Source of the DNA: Pseudoips prasinana
Lineage: Eukaryota; Arthropoda; Insecta; Lepidoptera; Nolidae
DNA length: 64,000 bases
Assembly (NCBI GenBank): GCA_951640165.1
Contig: OX621257.1
Span: forward strand, 10,985,201 to 11,049,200
Reading direction: 5' to 3'
Made by a program: the position numbers and the translations under genes. The notes under the pieces are model-generated. The model ran no database searches and was not told the DNA's origin. It saw only the letters and a program-made list of their open reading frames with translations. This document shows positions 29,155 through 41,224 of this stretch, in pieces. Positions within the stretch are counted from its first letter, which is position 1. Every line of letters starts with the position of its first letter.

Positions 29155-30073
29155 TAGTGCTACAAACTTATCTGGCCCGGTGGCCAAAAGTAGAACTAAC
29201 GACGCCAGTTTGAAATGTCAATCGGCCTGTTATTCCATGACATTCCTGCCATTGATTGTTTGTTGCGCGTATTTATATTTCTTTTTGTGGTTTTTAATTG
29301 TGAAAAACGCCGAAAGCTTTAAAAAGTGATGCGAGGAACGTTATATTACAAGTATTGAATTATATTACCTAAGAAAAACACCTTCAGCCACCAATTATAC
29401 CCTTCAATAAGTTGTATGAACGCGTAGCTGCTGCTACAGGTTAGTGTTGTCAGCTTCTGAAAAAATACAAAACTCCCCCTCGCACTTTAAATTAAAATAC
29501 ATATTTTAAAATATTCATTATTTATTTAATTTTTGCTGTTTCCTTTGTAGGTGTCCGGGAGTGATGTGTAAGAAAACTTGTGAAAGAAAAAGAGCATGGA
29601 AGATAGAATTCTGAAATCCTATCATTCATTGCAGAAGCTTTTGATAAAATAACAGTCAATGAATGGCAAAAGCATTGCAACCATGTAAAAAAATATTGAA
29701 AATGTGTATCGAAAAAGGGATGGATACTTAGACGAGCCTTTCATCATTCATTTAGGTAGAGATTGTGAAAGCAGTGATTACGATAATGATGATGATGAAA
29801 TGACTTCTGAATTAAACCATTCCGGTGACATAATAATACCTGGAGTATCTCCGTTAGAGAACACTTAGCATACATTTTATGTAAATGATCATAATTATTG
29901 TATAAAAATATAAAGATTAGTAATGACAGTATTTGTTTGCTTTTTAGTTAAATAACATTTACGTTACAATGTGCATATTATTTTTCCCCACTTTATTGCA
30001 AAAAATAGTAACTAGCAACACTAAATGCGATAACAGAGACGCTGCCACCGGGTCAGATAAGTTTGTGGCACTG
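29155..30073 (+). mobile_element. Tc1/mariner-like element, unit 1 (919 bp)
   Basis: Inverted ends TAGTGCTACAAACTTATCTG and CAGATAAGTTTGTGGCACTG are flanked by TA on both sides (29153-29154 and 30074-30075). Inside is a C-terminal piece of a transposase-like protein. In this unit the piece is frameshifted by an extra A at about 29686-29692. It is non-autonomous, most of the transposase having been lost. The superfamily is inferred from TA plus CAGTG-type ends. Confidence 0.65.
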
Positions 30074-30343
30074 TAGTCAAAATTACTTTTCACTATAACC
30101 ATATCTGATCGGATGCGTTCCAAATTACGTTAAAATGTTAATGTTTTATTAACGTTATGTTATCTTGATTTTTTTTTCTCTGTGATTATATATATTTTTT
30201 TGTGTTTAATGCCTGTTTGTAAGCTGGCGGGTGGTGCAGAGTATACCCACGTGTGTGTACTGCATAGCACTACTATACTTAACGTTATTATATAGTATTT
30301 TTATATATCTTATATATTTATCTTATATTGTTAATATTTATTT

Positions 30344-32746
30344 ATGTATTATTCAAATAGCGATAGTGATGATGATTCTTTTCATTCTGTAATAGAATCT
30401 ACGACTTCAGGAAATGATAGTTTTTCATCCTTGCCCGATACCCTCGGCGATTTAGTACGGCAAACCTTTTCAGGAAATTGTCGACATTTATTAAATATAT
30501 GCCATCTTAACGCGCAAAGTATACCCAGTCATTACAATGATCTGCATGAGACGTTCTCAGATTGTAACGTTCACGCCATCTTGATTTCCGAAAGCTGGCT
30601 TAAACCTAACCTACTTTCGACCACGTATTCTCTGCCTGGATTCATTCTTGTACGTAACGACCGAATAGGTAAGGCGGGGGGCGGTGTTGCAGTGTATGTA
30701 AGAAGTGACCTTCCTTTTAAGATTTTAGCAACTTCCACCCCTACCTATTCTGCCTCTGCTGAGTTTCTCTTTCTTGAAATTTCTCTCAAAGGGTCGAACA
30801 CGGTTTTAGGCGTGGTTTACTGCCCTCCAAATATTGACTACTACACCGATATCGAATTGGTTTTAGAATCTTTAGGTTCCGAGTATGCTCATCACATCAT
30901 CATGGGTGATTTCAATACCAACCTCAATGTCCGTAATTCCCCTCGTTCCCGTAAACTCCTGCACATAGTCGAGTCAAGCAGTCTTCATGTGTTACCACTC
31001 CAACCTACGCACCATAACATCTCAGGTGATGATACTTGGCTCGACTTAATCCTTACCTCTAACCTCTCCTTAGTTGCCTCTCATGGGCAACATGTAGCTC
31101 CTGGATTCTCCCATCACGACCTCTTTTACCTTTCTTATATCCTTAAGCCTCCCAAGCTCAAACCCAAGGTCGTGCACGTGCGTTCCTTCGGTCGGATTGA
31201 TGTCAATCACCTCCGTAAGGATGCATCTAATATTGACTGGGAACCTTTGCAAGTAGCTCAAAATGTTGACGACATGGTCGATATTTTCAACAAGAATATC
31301 TTTGGGTTGTACGATGTCCATGCGCCCGTAGCAAAGGTTAAATTGAAACGCCTGCCTACGCCGTGGATGTCGAAGGAAGTAAAAATGGTAATGCGACGTA
31401 GAGATCGAGCATTTCTCAACTTCATAAAAGCGCGCAGCGATCTAAATTGGATCCTTTACAAAATTGCTAGGAATCGGTGTAATCAGATGATACGCAATGC
31501 TAAACGCCGTCATATTCTTGATAACATATCTTCTTCTACACCTGCCGGTATCTGGAAATTCCTTGGAACTCTTGGTATCGGTAAGCCGCGTCATTTAGAC
31601 CTTCCCAGCTCGATTGGTTTAGATGATCTTAACCAACATTTCACTACTACTTCTTCGTTGAATCATTTAATCCAATTTCAAACTATAGCCTTTCTTAATG
31701 GTCTTACGCGCCCAAATATCTCTCCTTTTTATTTCACAACAGTGGATTCGAATGAGATCAAAAAGATTATCCTCTCCATTAAATCGAATGCTGTTGGCTG
31801 TGATGGTATCAGCCGACGGATGATTACTACTATCCTGGATAACCTCCTTCCTGCAATTACGCACATAGTCAACTTTTCCCTTAATTCCGGAACATTCCCC
31901 TCCATATGGCGTAAAGCTTATGTCCATCCACTCCCTAAGGTCACCAATCCCACTCTCCCTACCCAATACCGTCCTATTTCTATCCTTCCTTTCTTATCCA
32001 AAGTACTGGAGTCCTATGTTCAGAAACAGCTTTCACATTTCATACTTTCCAATAGCTTGTTAAGTCCCCTGCAATCTGGTTTTAGACCTAAACACAGTAC
32101 TACCACGGCACTTCTTAAAGTGACTGACGATATTCGAGCAGGTATGGAGGATACCAAAGTCACGGTGATGGTTTTGGTAGACTTCTCTAACGCTTTTAAT
32201 ACCGTCGGTCACGATATCCTTCTATGTGTCCTCTCCCATCTTATGATCTCTGACGTACCACTGGAATGGTTTTCTTCATATCTTCGAGGGCGCCAGCAAT
32301 CTGTACGCATCGGTGAAGCTTCATCGAATTGGTGTGACTTGGAGACTGGTGTCCCTCAAGGCGGTATTCTTTCTCCTCTTTTATTTTCTGTTTTTATCAA
32401 CCTCTTAACGAAAAATATTCAAAATGCGTATCATCTGTATGCCGATGACCTACAATTATATACTCAAGCGAGTGTTGACAGCTTGCCTGAAGTAATCGGA
32501 AAACTAAATCAGGATTTAGACCTGATCAAAAATTTGTCTGATAACTTCGGGCTTACTGTTAATCCCTTAAAATGTCAAGCAATGATTGTCGGTAGTTCTC
32601 GCATGATGAGCAGATTTGATGTTGAAGATCTACCGCTTATATCATTTAATAATTCTGCTATACCAATTAGCCAAAGTGTTAAAAACCTAGGTCTCCACAT
32701 ACAGTCAGAGTATAATAAGTACGTACTCGTATTTAAAAATATATAA
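30344..32746 (+). pseudogene. CR1/Jockey-group LINE ORF2, 3'-truncated, unit 1
   Basis: An 800-codon frame. Residues about 54-265 are an apurinic-type endonuclease (HLNAQSI, SESWL, MGDFNTN at 187-193, SHHDL). The reverse transcriptase follows, with catalytic Asp in VLVDFSNAF (D613), PQGG at 671-674 and YADD at 699-702. The LINE sequence stops after LGLHI (residue 786). The last 14 residues, QSEYNKYVLVFKNI, are encoded by SINE sequence of unit 2. The thumb and C-terminus are absent, so the protein is unlikely to retrotranspose. The ATG at 30344 is the first in a long open frame. Clade is from motif pattern (CR1/L2/Daphne-like), not a search. Confidence 0.9.
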
Positions 32747-35700
32747 GTCTGTTTTTCAGTTATCTGGTGGCCATATCCCAAAGTGGAATATCCCAAATTA
32801 AGCAGAGTCCGTACTGCTTAATTTGGGATATTCCAGTGGTCAAGGTATTAACCACTATACTATCCAGCCAGTTAATAATTAATATATGGTTGAAAGATTA
32901 TTTATTTGCTTAGATTTTAATTCGCTGTAGTACGTTGTGTGTTTCTTCCTTTATTTTTATTTTATGATCCATAATTAATTTCTTTTTTTACAGACTTATT
33001 AAGAAGGACGTTGATAATTCAACTGTCTTTCTTCTTTCTGTATTGTACGTGATATCGATGTATATATTTGTGGGTCAATTTTGATAATTATTTTTATTGT
33101 TTATATTCTTTCGATATAAAAATTAAGACAACCTATCCTTTTTGGAGTGATAAGCAATTATTTCGCGTCGTTTAAGCCGCTCATTAGGTCAGACAGTCAG
33201 AGTAGTCAGGCCTCTGACTACTCTGACTGTTGTCGCGAATAGCTGCAACCGGGACGGACAGCTTAACTTGCCCTCCGAAGCACGAAGACGCTCAGAATTT
33301 AAACCACTTTGGCGGTCACCCGTCTATGGACTGACCGCAAGCCTAGTTGTTTAACCTCGCCAATCCTTTACGGACCAGTGATAAGCAATAATTTATTTTT
33401 ATGGCTGTAGCATGTTTTACTGGAAATAACAAGTTTATCGGTTCAAATCGGTTCAAAAAGTATTAACTATTGGAAAACTTAAGCTAAAAACAAAATCTAT
33501 AGCTGAACAGCCAACATCATTCTGTTCTTTTAGTTACGTAAGTATGTAAGTTGTGAGAAAATATATATCTTAAAATCGATCTTCTTTTAATACTATACGA
33601 ACCTACTTTTATATAGAATATTTGACGCTAATACATACATAACAAGATAACTCTACTAAGTATATATTAAATATTATGAACAGCTCTAAGCTCACTGAAG
33701 TACCTACTTCATCATTTTTTATATACTCATAGAAACGTGACCTGGCTACAAAACAGGCTAGACTGCCTACATTCGCTTGGCCAGCCTGTAAAACCCTAAC
33801 ATTGTATCTTACATAGCCTACAACCTAACAAAAATAGCGCAGAATGTAAGATTTTTTTATGTAATGGCCTTTTTAACCCAGTTTCAGAGAAGTGTTCTCA
33901 AGTTGATGTGTAGTGTGATAGTTGACGTAAATGCAACGTAAATAAATGGAATTCGTATTTTTTAATTACTAAGCATTTTAACATTTACTTCTATGGATAC
34001 TTTACAGAGTTGTAAAACTTATTCGAAGTATGTTATGTAACCTTCTTTATATTAGAAGCCGCCCAGAGTGTGAGAGTTTTATGTAAAACTCTCAGCGGTT
34101 TTGTACGGATCAAATATTATAAATTATAGTCTATGTGTTTGTTATTCGGATGTATAAGCTATATTACTACAAATAATCAATATTAATATAGAAGTAAAAT
34201 CAATATTATAGATTATAAGGCCATATGTAATTTACCTACTTTAAAAACTTAACTCTTTTTACCGAGAATAAATGAATTGGATTAAACAAATAATCCTGTT
34301 CATCACACATATTTGTCCCGGGTGCAAATCGAACCTACAACCTCTGCCTTAGCGGTCAAGGTCACAAACCACTACACCACGAGGCAAAAACTGCGAAAAG
34401 AAACCATATGATTTTACTAGCTGTGCCCCGCGGTTTTACCCGCGTCAAACTTTATAAATTATAGCCTATGTGTTAATCCAGGGTGTCAGCTAACTCCATA
34501 CCAAAATTATTAAAATCGCTCCAGCCGTTTAGTTGTGAAGGAGTAACAAACATACACACTCACACAGTCACAAGCTTTCGCCTTTATAATATTAGTGTGA
34601 TTAGAGGATTCAATAAAATCATATGGTATTATAAGGATTTATAAGTTGTTCAGAAGTGAAACTTCCTGGGACACGTAACTATTTCAATCTCAGAGCTGTA
34701 CCTAAGTGTGTGGATTATACCACTCTTATGTAAATAAGGGATGGGACTTACGCGTCTTCTTGTAATTAAGTAGGTATATTTGTCTTTAGCCTTTAGAGTA
34801 AGTACTCCAGATATGTGTAAAGTTTCCAAGTGTACAACTTGCAACAAAAATAATATGTTGAATATATTTATATCATAATTTTGAATTAATAATGAATTTG
34901 TTTCAGACTAGCTGTGCCCTCAGAATAAAAAATAAAAAAAGTAAATAAAAAATAGTTTATTTCGGTATCTTATTCTACTACAATTTATCTTACATAGGGG
35001 TCTCCTTTTAGGTATATTAAATACTTGTGATAGGAGGCCCCGCATAGAATATCTCTAATATTTTGTCTCGTGTCGCAAACTTATAAAAAATTCACATAAA
35101 CCTTACCTTTCCATACAAACTTTCATCCCCTATTGTTGTTTTACATCCTTGGGGGTAAAACTTTTACAAACTCTGTATATCATATTTATTTATATCTCAT
35201 CAACAACCTAAAAAGTAAGTTTCAAGCTTCTAGCTCTAAAAATGACGATACTTCCATACAAATTTTCATCGCCCTTTTCAACTCCTTACAACCCTTTATT
35301 GGCATTAAAAAGTACTCTAGTTTACTTTTTCAGGCTCTAGACTATGTGTGTACCATTAAAATCAGTTCGAAAGACATACAGACGAGTTACTTTCGCATTT
35401 ACAATATTAGTAGGATGTAAACAGCTAAGCAACAGGAAGCTAACACTTAGAAGAAGAAGAAGAAGTACACTTTATTGCAAAAATAAGTAAAACATAACAA
35501 TGGTTACAAACACGGACATAAACTTATTATGCAATTGGCGGCCTTATCGCTAAAAGCGATCTCTTCCAGGCAACCACTGTGCGTTGAATGGACCAGAATT
35601 GAAAATAACCTGATGAAGGTAGCAGAAGATGTACTAAGCTTGTTTGATAACTTGTTTGAAAGTAATAAGAAATATTTTTACTTGCAATTCTACACCCTAT

Positions 35701-35748
35701 GTCGGTGACTGTGGTTTGTCTGCGGATTTTGACATTTCTGATTCGATC

Positions 35749-36093
35749 TCACAAGGAATCTCCGAGCTTAGCCCTCTCCATTGCTTTTTGGGTGATCCTG
35801 AGCCTTCTAATAAGGCAACATAGTGAGCGACCACATCTCTGTTCCGTTGTCATCACTGACAACACACACTGGTCGAAGACTTTTGACTTGAGACGCTGCG
35901 GTAGTTTGGACGAAAAGATGTTACGTAGCTTCCCAAACGCGGCCCAACCGAGTTGGATTCTACGATTACCTAGTTGGATGGTCTGTCCTAGGTGAATATA
36001 GTTCTCTAAAAGTTCGTGTGCAGGGTCTCCAACCTTCAATTGAGTGGGTGCTACATGGACGTTCGACATGATGTTCATCTTATCCATGTTCAT
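35749..36093 (-). pseudogene. RTE-type reverse transcriptase remnant, unit 2
   Basis: Identical in translation to the unit 1 copy. Confidence 0.8.
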
Positions 36094-37102
36094 TGTGAGT
36101 GATATCCGACATTGATGCCAAAGCCTTTCCAGACCAGAAGGTTGAAATATTTTTCTTTTTCCACAAATTGGCTAGATTGAACTTTTTTAGCTATCATGAG
36201 TAGATTACGCCGTTTAAACTTTATTTTCTATTTATGTTACACCTTGGCTCGCAAAGTTTTGTTAATAAATGTTTAACTACATTCAAGTTATAATACCTCT
36301 TGTTAATTATTTGGAAACTTACAGAACTATCACTGATTATAATTGAATTTCAAATCTGTTTGTTAATGACCCGAGTCCAACTGAAAATACCGTGGTGTAT
36401 TGACTTTTTGTTGGGTTTTATATGAAAAAAAAAGTATTGAAAAGCAGTGAAAACCCGTTTTGGTGATGATATATACACGATTATTAATATATTTAAGATG
36501 AAAACGGTGGGCGGCTTCACTTAAGTTTACCAAATTAATCATCATCATTATCATTATCAGGCTAATATCATTCACTGCTGGATATAGTCCTAAAAATTTC
36601 TAAAACTTTTCCATTTGGAGGGATTAGCCGTCACTGCGCTTAGCAAGTGAAAAAAGAAATGTAAATTAATACACATTTCCAATTTTTTTTAGATTAGATT
36701 TAGGTAAGTCTTTGCAATGCAAATAATGCTAACAAGTTTATAACAACATACAAATATTGAAGTAAGCACCCCATAAGTAAGTCGATCAATCACCGCAAGC
36801 AGCACTCGTTCACAAGTATGGGCTCACAAGCCACCCGATGCACTTTGTCAGCGCAAGCAAAAACAGACAATGGGAGCATTACAAACCGCCAGCGGAGGAC
36901 TTATTGAATGTAAAACTGTAGCAAGTAGTTGTTAAAAGGAAAACTGTGACAGATTAAGTTAAGTAGGTTGTAGAAGAAAAAAACAGATGTCTCTACTCTA
37001 TAGACGATTTATAAATCAATATGTTTTTAATTAAATAATTTATTAATAATAACTATTATTATTATTAATGTGTGTTAATAATAACTATTATTATTATTAG
37101 CA

Positions 37103-37336
37103 GTGAAAGAATTCTTGACTAGGGCCAGGCAGGAAGTCTTCACAAAAGCGCGTTTATATTTCGGCTTTCGGACGGTTTGGTCTCAAAACTCCATTATCTT
37201 CATCAAATCTGCAGATGGAATCCGTCACAAGATTTCTACAATTGAGCAGCTGACTTCTCTTTATGCCAGGTACCCAAAGACCACGGTGGAACCGTCGACA
37301 CCTGGTAGTAGCGGCGGGGATGAACTGAAAAAATAG
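37103..37336 (+). pseudogene. LINE ORF1 C-terminal fragment, unit 2
   Basis: 77 codons starting MKEFLTRARQ. It differs from unit 1 by Ile for Thr in KISTIEQL and by the extra N-terminal residues. Confidence 0.5.
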
Positions 37337-37633
37337 TGCTCTGTGATCAAAAGTGCTAAACTTTGCAAAAGTTCATAATTTACGTTGTAATTGTATATTT
37401 GTTATATTTTACTTACCTCTAGGAATCATTGTTTGTTGTTGGCTTCTATAATGCCACTTATTTTGAGGGTCAGGAAAAATAACTTATATCAGTCATTACC
37501 CTCTAATAATTTGATATTTGCTTTACTTTTGCTAATTTCTAATACCTGTATGGTGAAGGTTTGTCCAAAGAGTATATAACTAAAACTAAACTACGTTTTG
37601 TTGTCAATAATTTTCTATTTGTCATTTGAATTA

Positions 37634-38551
37634 TAGTGCTACAAACTTATCTGGCCCGGTGGCCAAAAGTAGAACTAACGACGCCAGTTTGAAATGTCAA
37701 TCGGCCTGTTATTCCATGACATTCCTGCCATTGATTGTTTGTTGCGCGTATTTATATTTCTTTTTGTGGTTTTTAATTGTGAAAAACGCCGAAAGCTTTA
37801 AAAAGTGATGCGAGGAACGTTATATTACAAGTATTGAATTATATTACCTAAGAAAAACACCTTCAGCCACCAATTATACCCTTCAATAAGTTGTATGAAC
37901 GCGTAGCTGCTGCTACAGGTTAGTGTTGTCAGCTTCTGAAAAAATACAAAACTCCCCCTCGCACTTTAAATTAAAATACATATTTTAAAATATTCATTAT
38001 TTATTTAATTTTTGCTGTTTCCTTTGTAGGTGTCCGGGAGTGATGTGTAAGAAAACTTGTGAAAGAAAAAGAGCATGGAAGATAGAATTCTGAAATCCTA
38101 TCATTCATTGCAGAAGCTTTTGATAAAATAACAGTCAATGAATGGCAAAAGCATTGCAACCATGTAAAAAATATTGAAAATGTGTATCGAAAAAGGGATG
38201 GATACTTAGACGAGCCTTTCATCATTCATTTAGGTAGAGATTGTGAAAGCAGTGATTACGATAATGATGATGATGAAATGACTTCTGAATTAAACCATTC
38301 CGGTGACATAATAATACCTGGAGTATCTCCGTTAGAGAACACTTAGCATACATTTTATGTAAATGATCATAATTATTGTATAAAAATATAAAGATTAGTA
38401 ATGACAGTATTTGTTTGCTTTTTAGTTAAATAACATTTACGTTACAATGTGCATATTATTTTTCCCCACTTTATTGCAAAAAATAGTAACTAGCAACACT
38501 AAATGCGATAACAGAGACGCTGCCACCGGGTCAGATAAGTTTGTGGCACTG
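37634..38551 (+). mobile_element. Tc1/mariner-like element, unit 2 (918 bp)
   Basis: Same ends and TA flanks as in unit 1. The A-run has 6 bases, so the transposase-like tail is open. Confidence 0.65.
38086..38346 (+). pseudogene. Transposase-like C-terminal tail
   Basis: An 86-codon frame without a start reads ILSFIAEAFDKITVNEWQKH, then CNHVKNIENVYRKRDGYLDE, and ends in an acidic DNDDDE stretch. Tails of this kind close some insect DDE transposases. No catalytic residues remain. It sits in the 918-bp element; the unit 3 copy (46563-46823) is also open, while those in units 1 and 4 are frameshifted. Confidence 0.4.
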
Positions 38552-38821
38552 TAGTCAAAATTACTTTTCACTATAACCATATCTGATCGGATGCGTTCCA
38601 AATTACGTTAAAATGTTAATGTTTTATTAACGTTATGTTATCTTGATTTTTTTTTCTCTGTGATTATATATATTTTTTTGTGTTTAATGCCTGTTTGTAA
38701 GCTGGCGGGTGGTGCAGAGTATACCCACGTGTGTGTACTGCATAGCACTACTATACTTAACGTTATTATATAGTATTTTTATATATCTTATATATTTATC
38801 TTATATTGTTAATATTTATTT

Positions 38822-41224
38822 ATGTATTATTCAAATAGCGATAGTGATGATGATTCTTTTCATTCTGTAATAGAATCTACGACTTCAGGAAATGATAGTT
38901 TTTCATCCTTGCCCGATACCCTCGGCGATTTAGTACGGCAAACCTTTTCAGGAAATTGTCGACATTTATTAAATATATGCCATCTTAACGCGCAAAGTAT
39001 ACCCAGTCATTACAATGATCTGCATGAGACGTTCTCAGATTGTAACGTTCACGCCATCTTGATTTCCGAAAGCTGGCTTAAACCTAACCTACTTTCGACC
39101 ACGTATTCTCTGCCTGGATTCATTCTTGTACGTAACGACCGAATAGGTAAGGCGGGGGGCGGTGTTGCAGTGTATGTAAGAAGTGACCTTCCTTTTAAGA
39201 TTTTAGCAACTTCCACCCCTACCTATTCTGCCTCTGCTGAGTTTCTCTTTCTTGAAATTTCTCTCAAAGGGTCGAACACGGTTTTAGGCGTGGTTTACTG
39301 CCCTCCAAATATTGACTACTACACCGATATCGAATTGGTTTTAGAATCTTTAGGTTCCGAGTATGCTCATCACATCATCATGGGTGATTTCAATACCAAC
39401 CTCAATGTCCGTAATTCCCCTCGTTCCCGTAAACTCCTGCACATAGTCGAGTCAAGCAGTCTTCATGTGTTACCACTCCAACCTACGCACCATAACATCT
39501 CAGGTGATGATACTTGGCTCGACTTAATCCTTACCTCTAACCTCTCCTTAGTTGCCTCTCATGGGCAACATGTAGCTCCTGGATTCTCCCATCACGACCT
39601 CTTTTACCTTTCTTATATCCTTAAGCCTCCCAAGCTCAAACCCAAGGTCGTGCACGTGCGTTCCTTCGGTCGGATTGATGTCAATCACCTCCGTAAGGAT
39701 GCATCTAATATTGACTGGGAACCTTTGCAAGTAGCTCAAAATGTTGACGACATGGTCGATATTTTCAACAAGAATATCTTTGGGTTGTACGATGTCCATG
39801 CGCCCGTAGCAAAGGTTAAATTGAAACGCCTGCCTACGCCGTGGATGTCGAAGGAAGTAAAAATGGTAATGCGACGTAGAGATCGAGCATTTCTCAACTT
39901 CATAAAAGCGCGCAGCGATCTAAATTGGATCCTTTACAAAATTGCTAGGAATCGGTGTAATCAGATGATACGCAATGCTAAACGCCGTCATATTCTTGAT
40001 AACATATCTTCTTCTACACCTGCCGGTATCTGGAAATTCCTTGGAACTCTTGGTATCGGTAAGCCGCGTCATTTAGACCTTCCCAGCTCGATTGGTTTAG
40101 ATGATCTTAACCAACATTTCACTACTACTTCTTCGTTGAATCATTTAATCCAATTTCAAACTATAGCCTTTCTTAATGGTCTTACGCGCCCAAATATCTC
40201 TCCTTTTTATTTCACAACAGTGGATTCGAATGAGATCAAAAAGATTATCCTCTCCATTAAATCGAATGCTGTTGGCTGTGATGGTATCAGCCGACGGATG
40301 ATTACTACTATCCTGGATAACCTCCTTCCTGCAATTACGCACATAGTCAACTTTTCCCTTAATTCCGGAACATTCCCCTCCATATGGCGTAAAGCTTATG
40401 TCCATCCACTCCCTAAGGTCACCAATCCCACTCTCCCTACCCAATACCGTCCTATTTCTATCCTTCCTTTCTTATCCAAAGTACTGGAGTCCTATGTTCA
40501 GAAACAGCTTTCACATTTCATACTTTCCAATAGCTTGTTAAGTCCCCTGCAATCTGGTTTTAGACCTAAACACAGTACTACCACGGCACTTCTTAAAGTG
40601 ACTGACGATATTCGAGCAGGTATGGAGGATACCAAAGTCACGGTGATGGTTTTGGTAGACTTCTCTAACGCTTTTAATACCGTCGGTCACGATATCCTTC
40701 TATGTGTCCTCTCCCATCTTATGATCTCTGACGTACCACTGGAATGGTTTTCTTCATATCTTCGAGGGCGCCAGCAATCTGTACGCATCGGTGAAGCTTC
40801 ATCGAATTGGTGTGACTTGGAGACTGGTGTCCCTCAAGGCGGTATTCTTTCTCCTCTTTTATTTTCTGTTTTTATCAACCTCTTAACGAAAAATATTCAA
40901 AATGCGTATCATCTGTATGCCGATGACCTACAATTATATACTCAAGCGAGTGTTGACAGCTTGCCTGAAGTAATCGGAAAACTAAATCAGGATTTAGACC
41001 TGATCAAAAATTTGTCTGATAACTTCGGGCTTACTGTTAATCCCTTAAAATGTCAAGCAATGATTGTCGGTAGTTCTCGCATGATGAGCAGATTTGATGT
41101 TGAAGATCTACCGCTTATATCATTTAATAATTCTGCTATACCAATTAGCCAAAGTGTTAAAAACCTAGGTCTCCACATACAGTCAGAGTATAATAAGTAC
41201 GTACTCGTATTTAAAAATATATAA
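38822..41224 (+). pseudogene. LINE ORF2, 3'-truncated, unit 2
   Basis: The protein is identical to unit 1, including the SINE-encoded tail. Confidence 0.9.

Larger units (their letters stand above)
24209..32700. repeat. Tandem unit 1 (8492 bp)
   Basis: First of four nearly identical direct repeats. It starts inside a SINE and ends inside LINE ORF2 at GTCTCCACAT, where unit 2 begins at once with ACAGTCAGAG. Inner order: SINE tail and hairpin, 5S-like SINE piece, SINE head (25805-25893), ACTAGCTGTG elements, LINE 3' end, RTE-type remnant, ORF1-like fragment, Tc1/mariner-like element, LINE ORF2. Confidence 0.95.
32701..41178. repeat. Tandem unit 2 (8478 bp)
   Basis: Collinear with unit 1 throughout. 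It is 14 bp shorter, from a replaced AT hairpin segment near 37066-37104 and an A-run of 6 instead of 7 at 38165. Confidence 0.95.

Noticed and set aside
29147..29329. 60-codon ORF with a hydrophobic stretch
   Set aside because: It starts at the inverted end of the Tc1/mariner-like element. No independent support.
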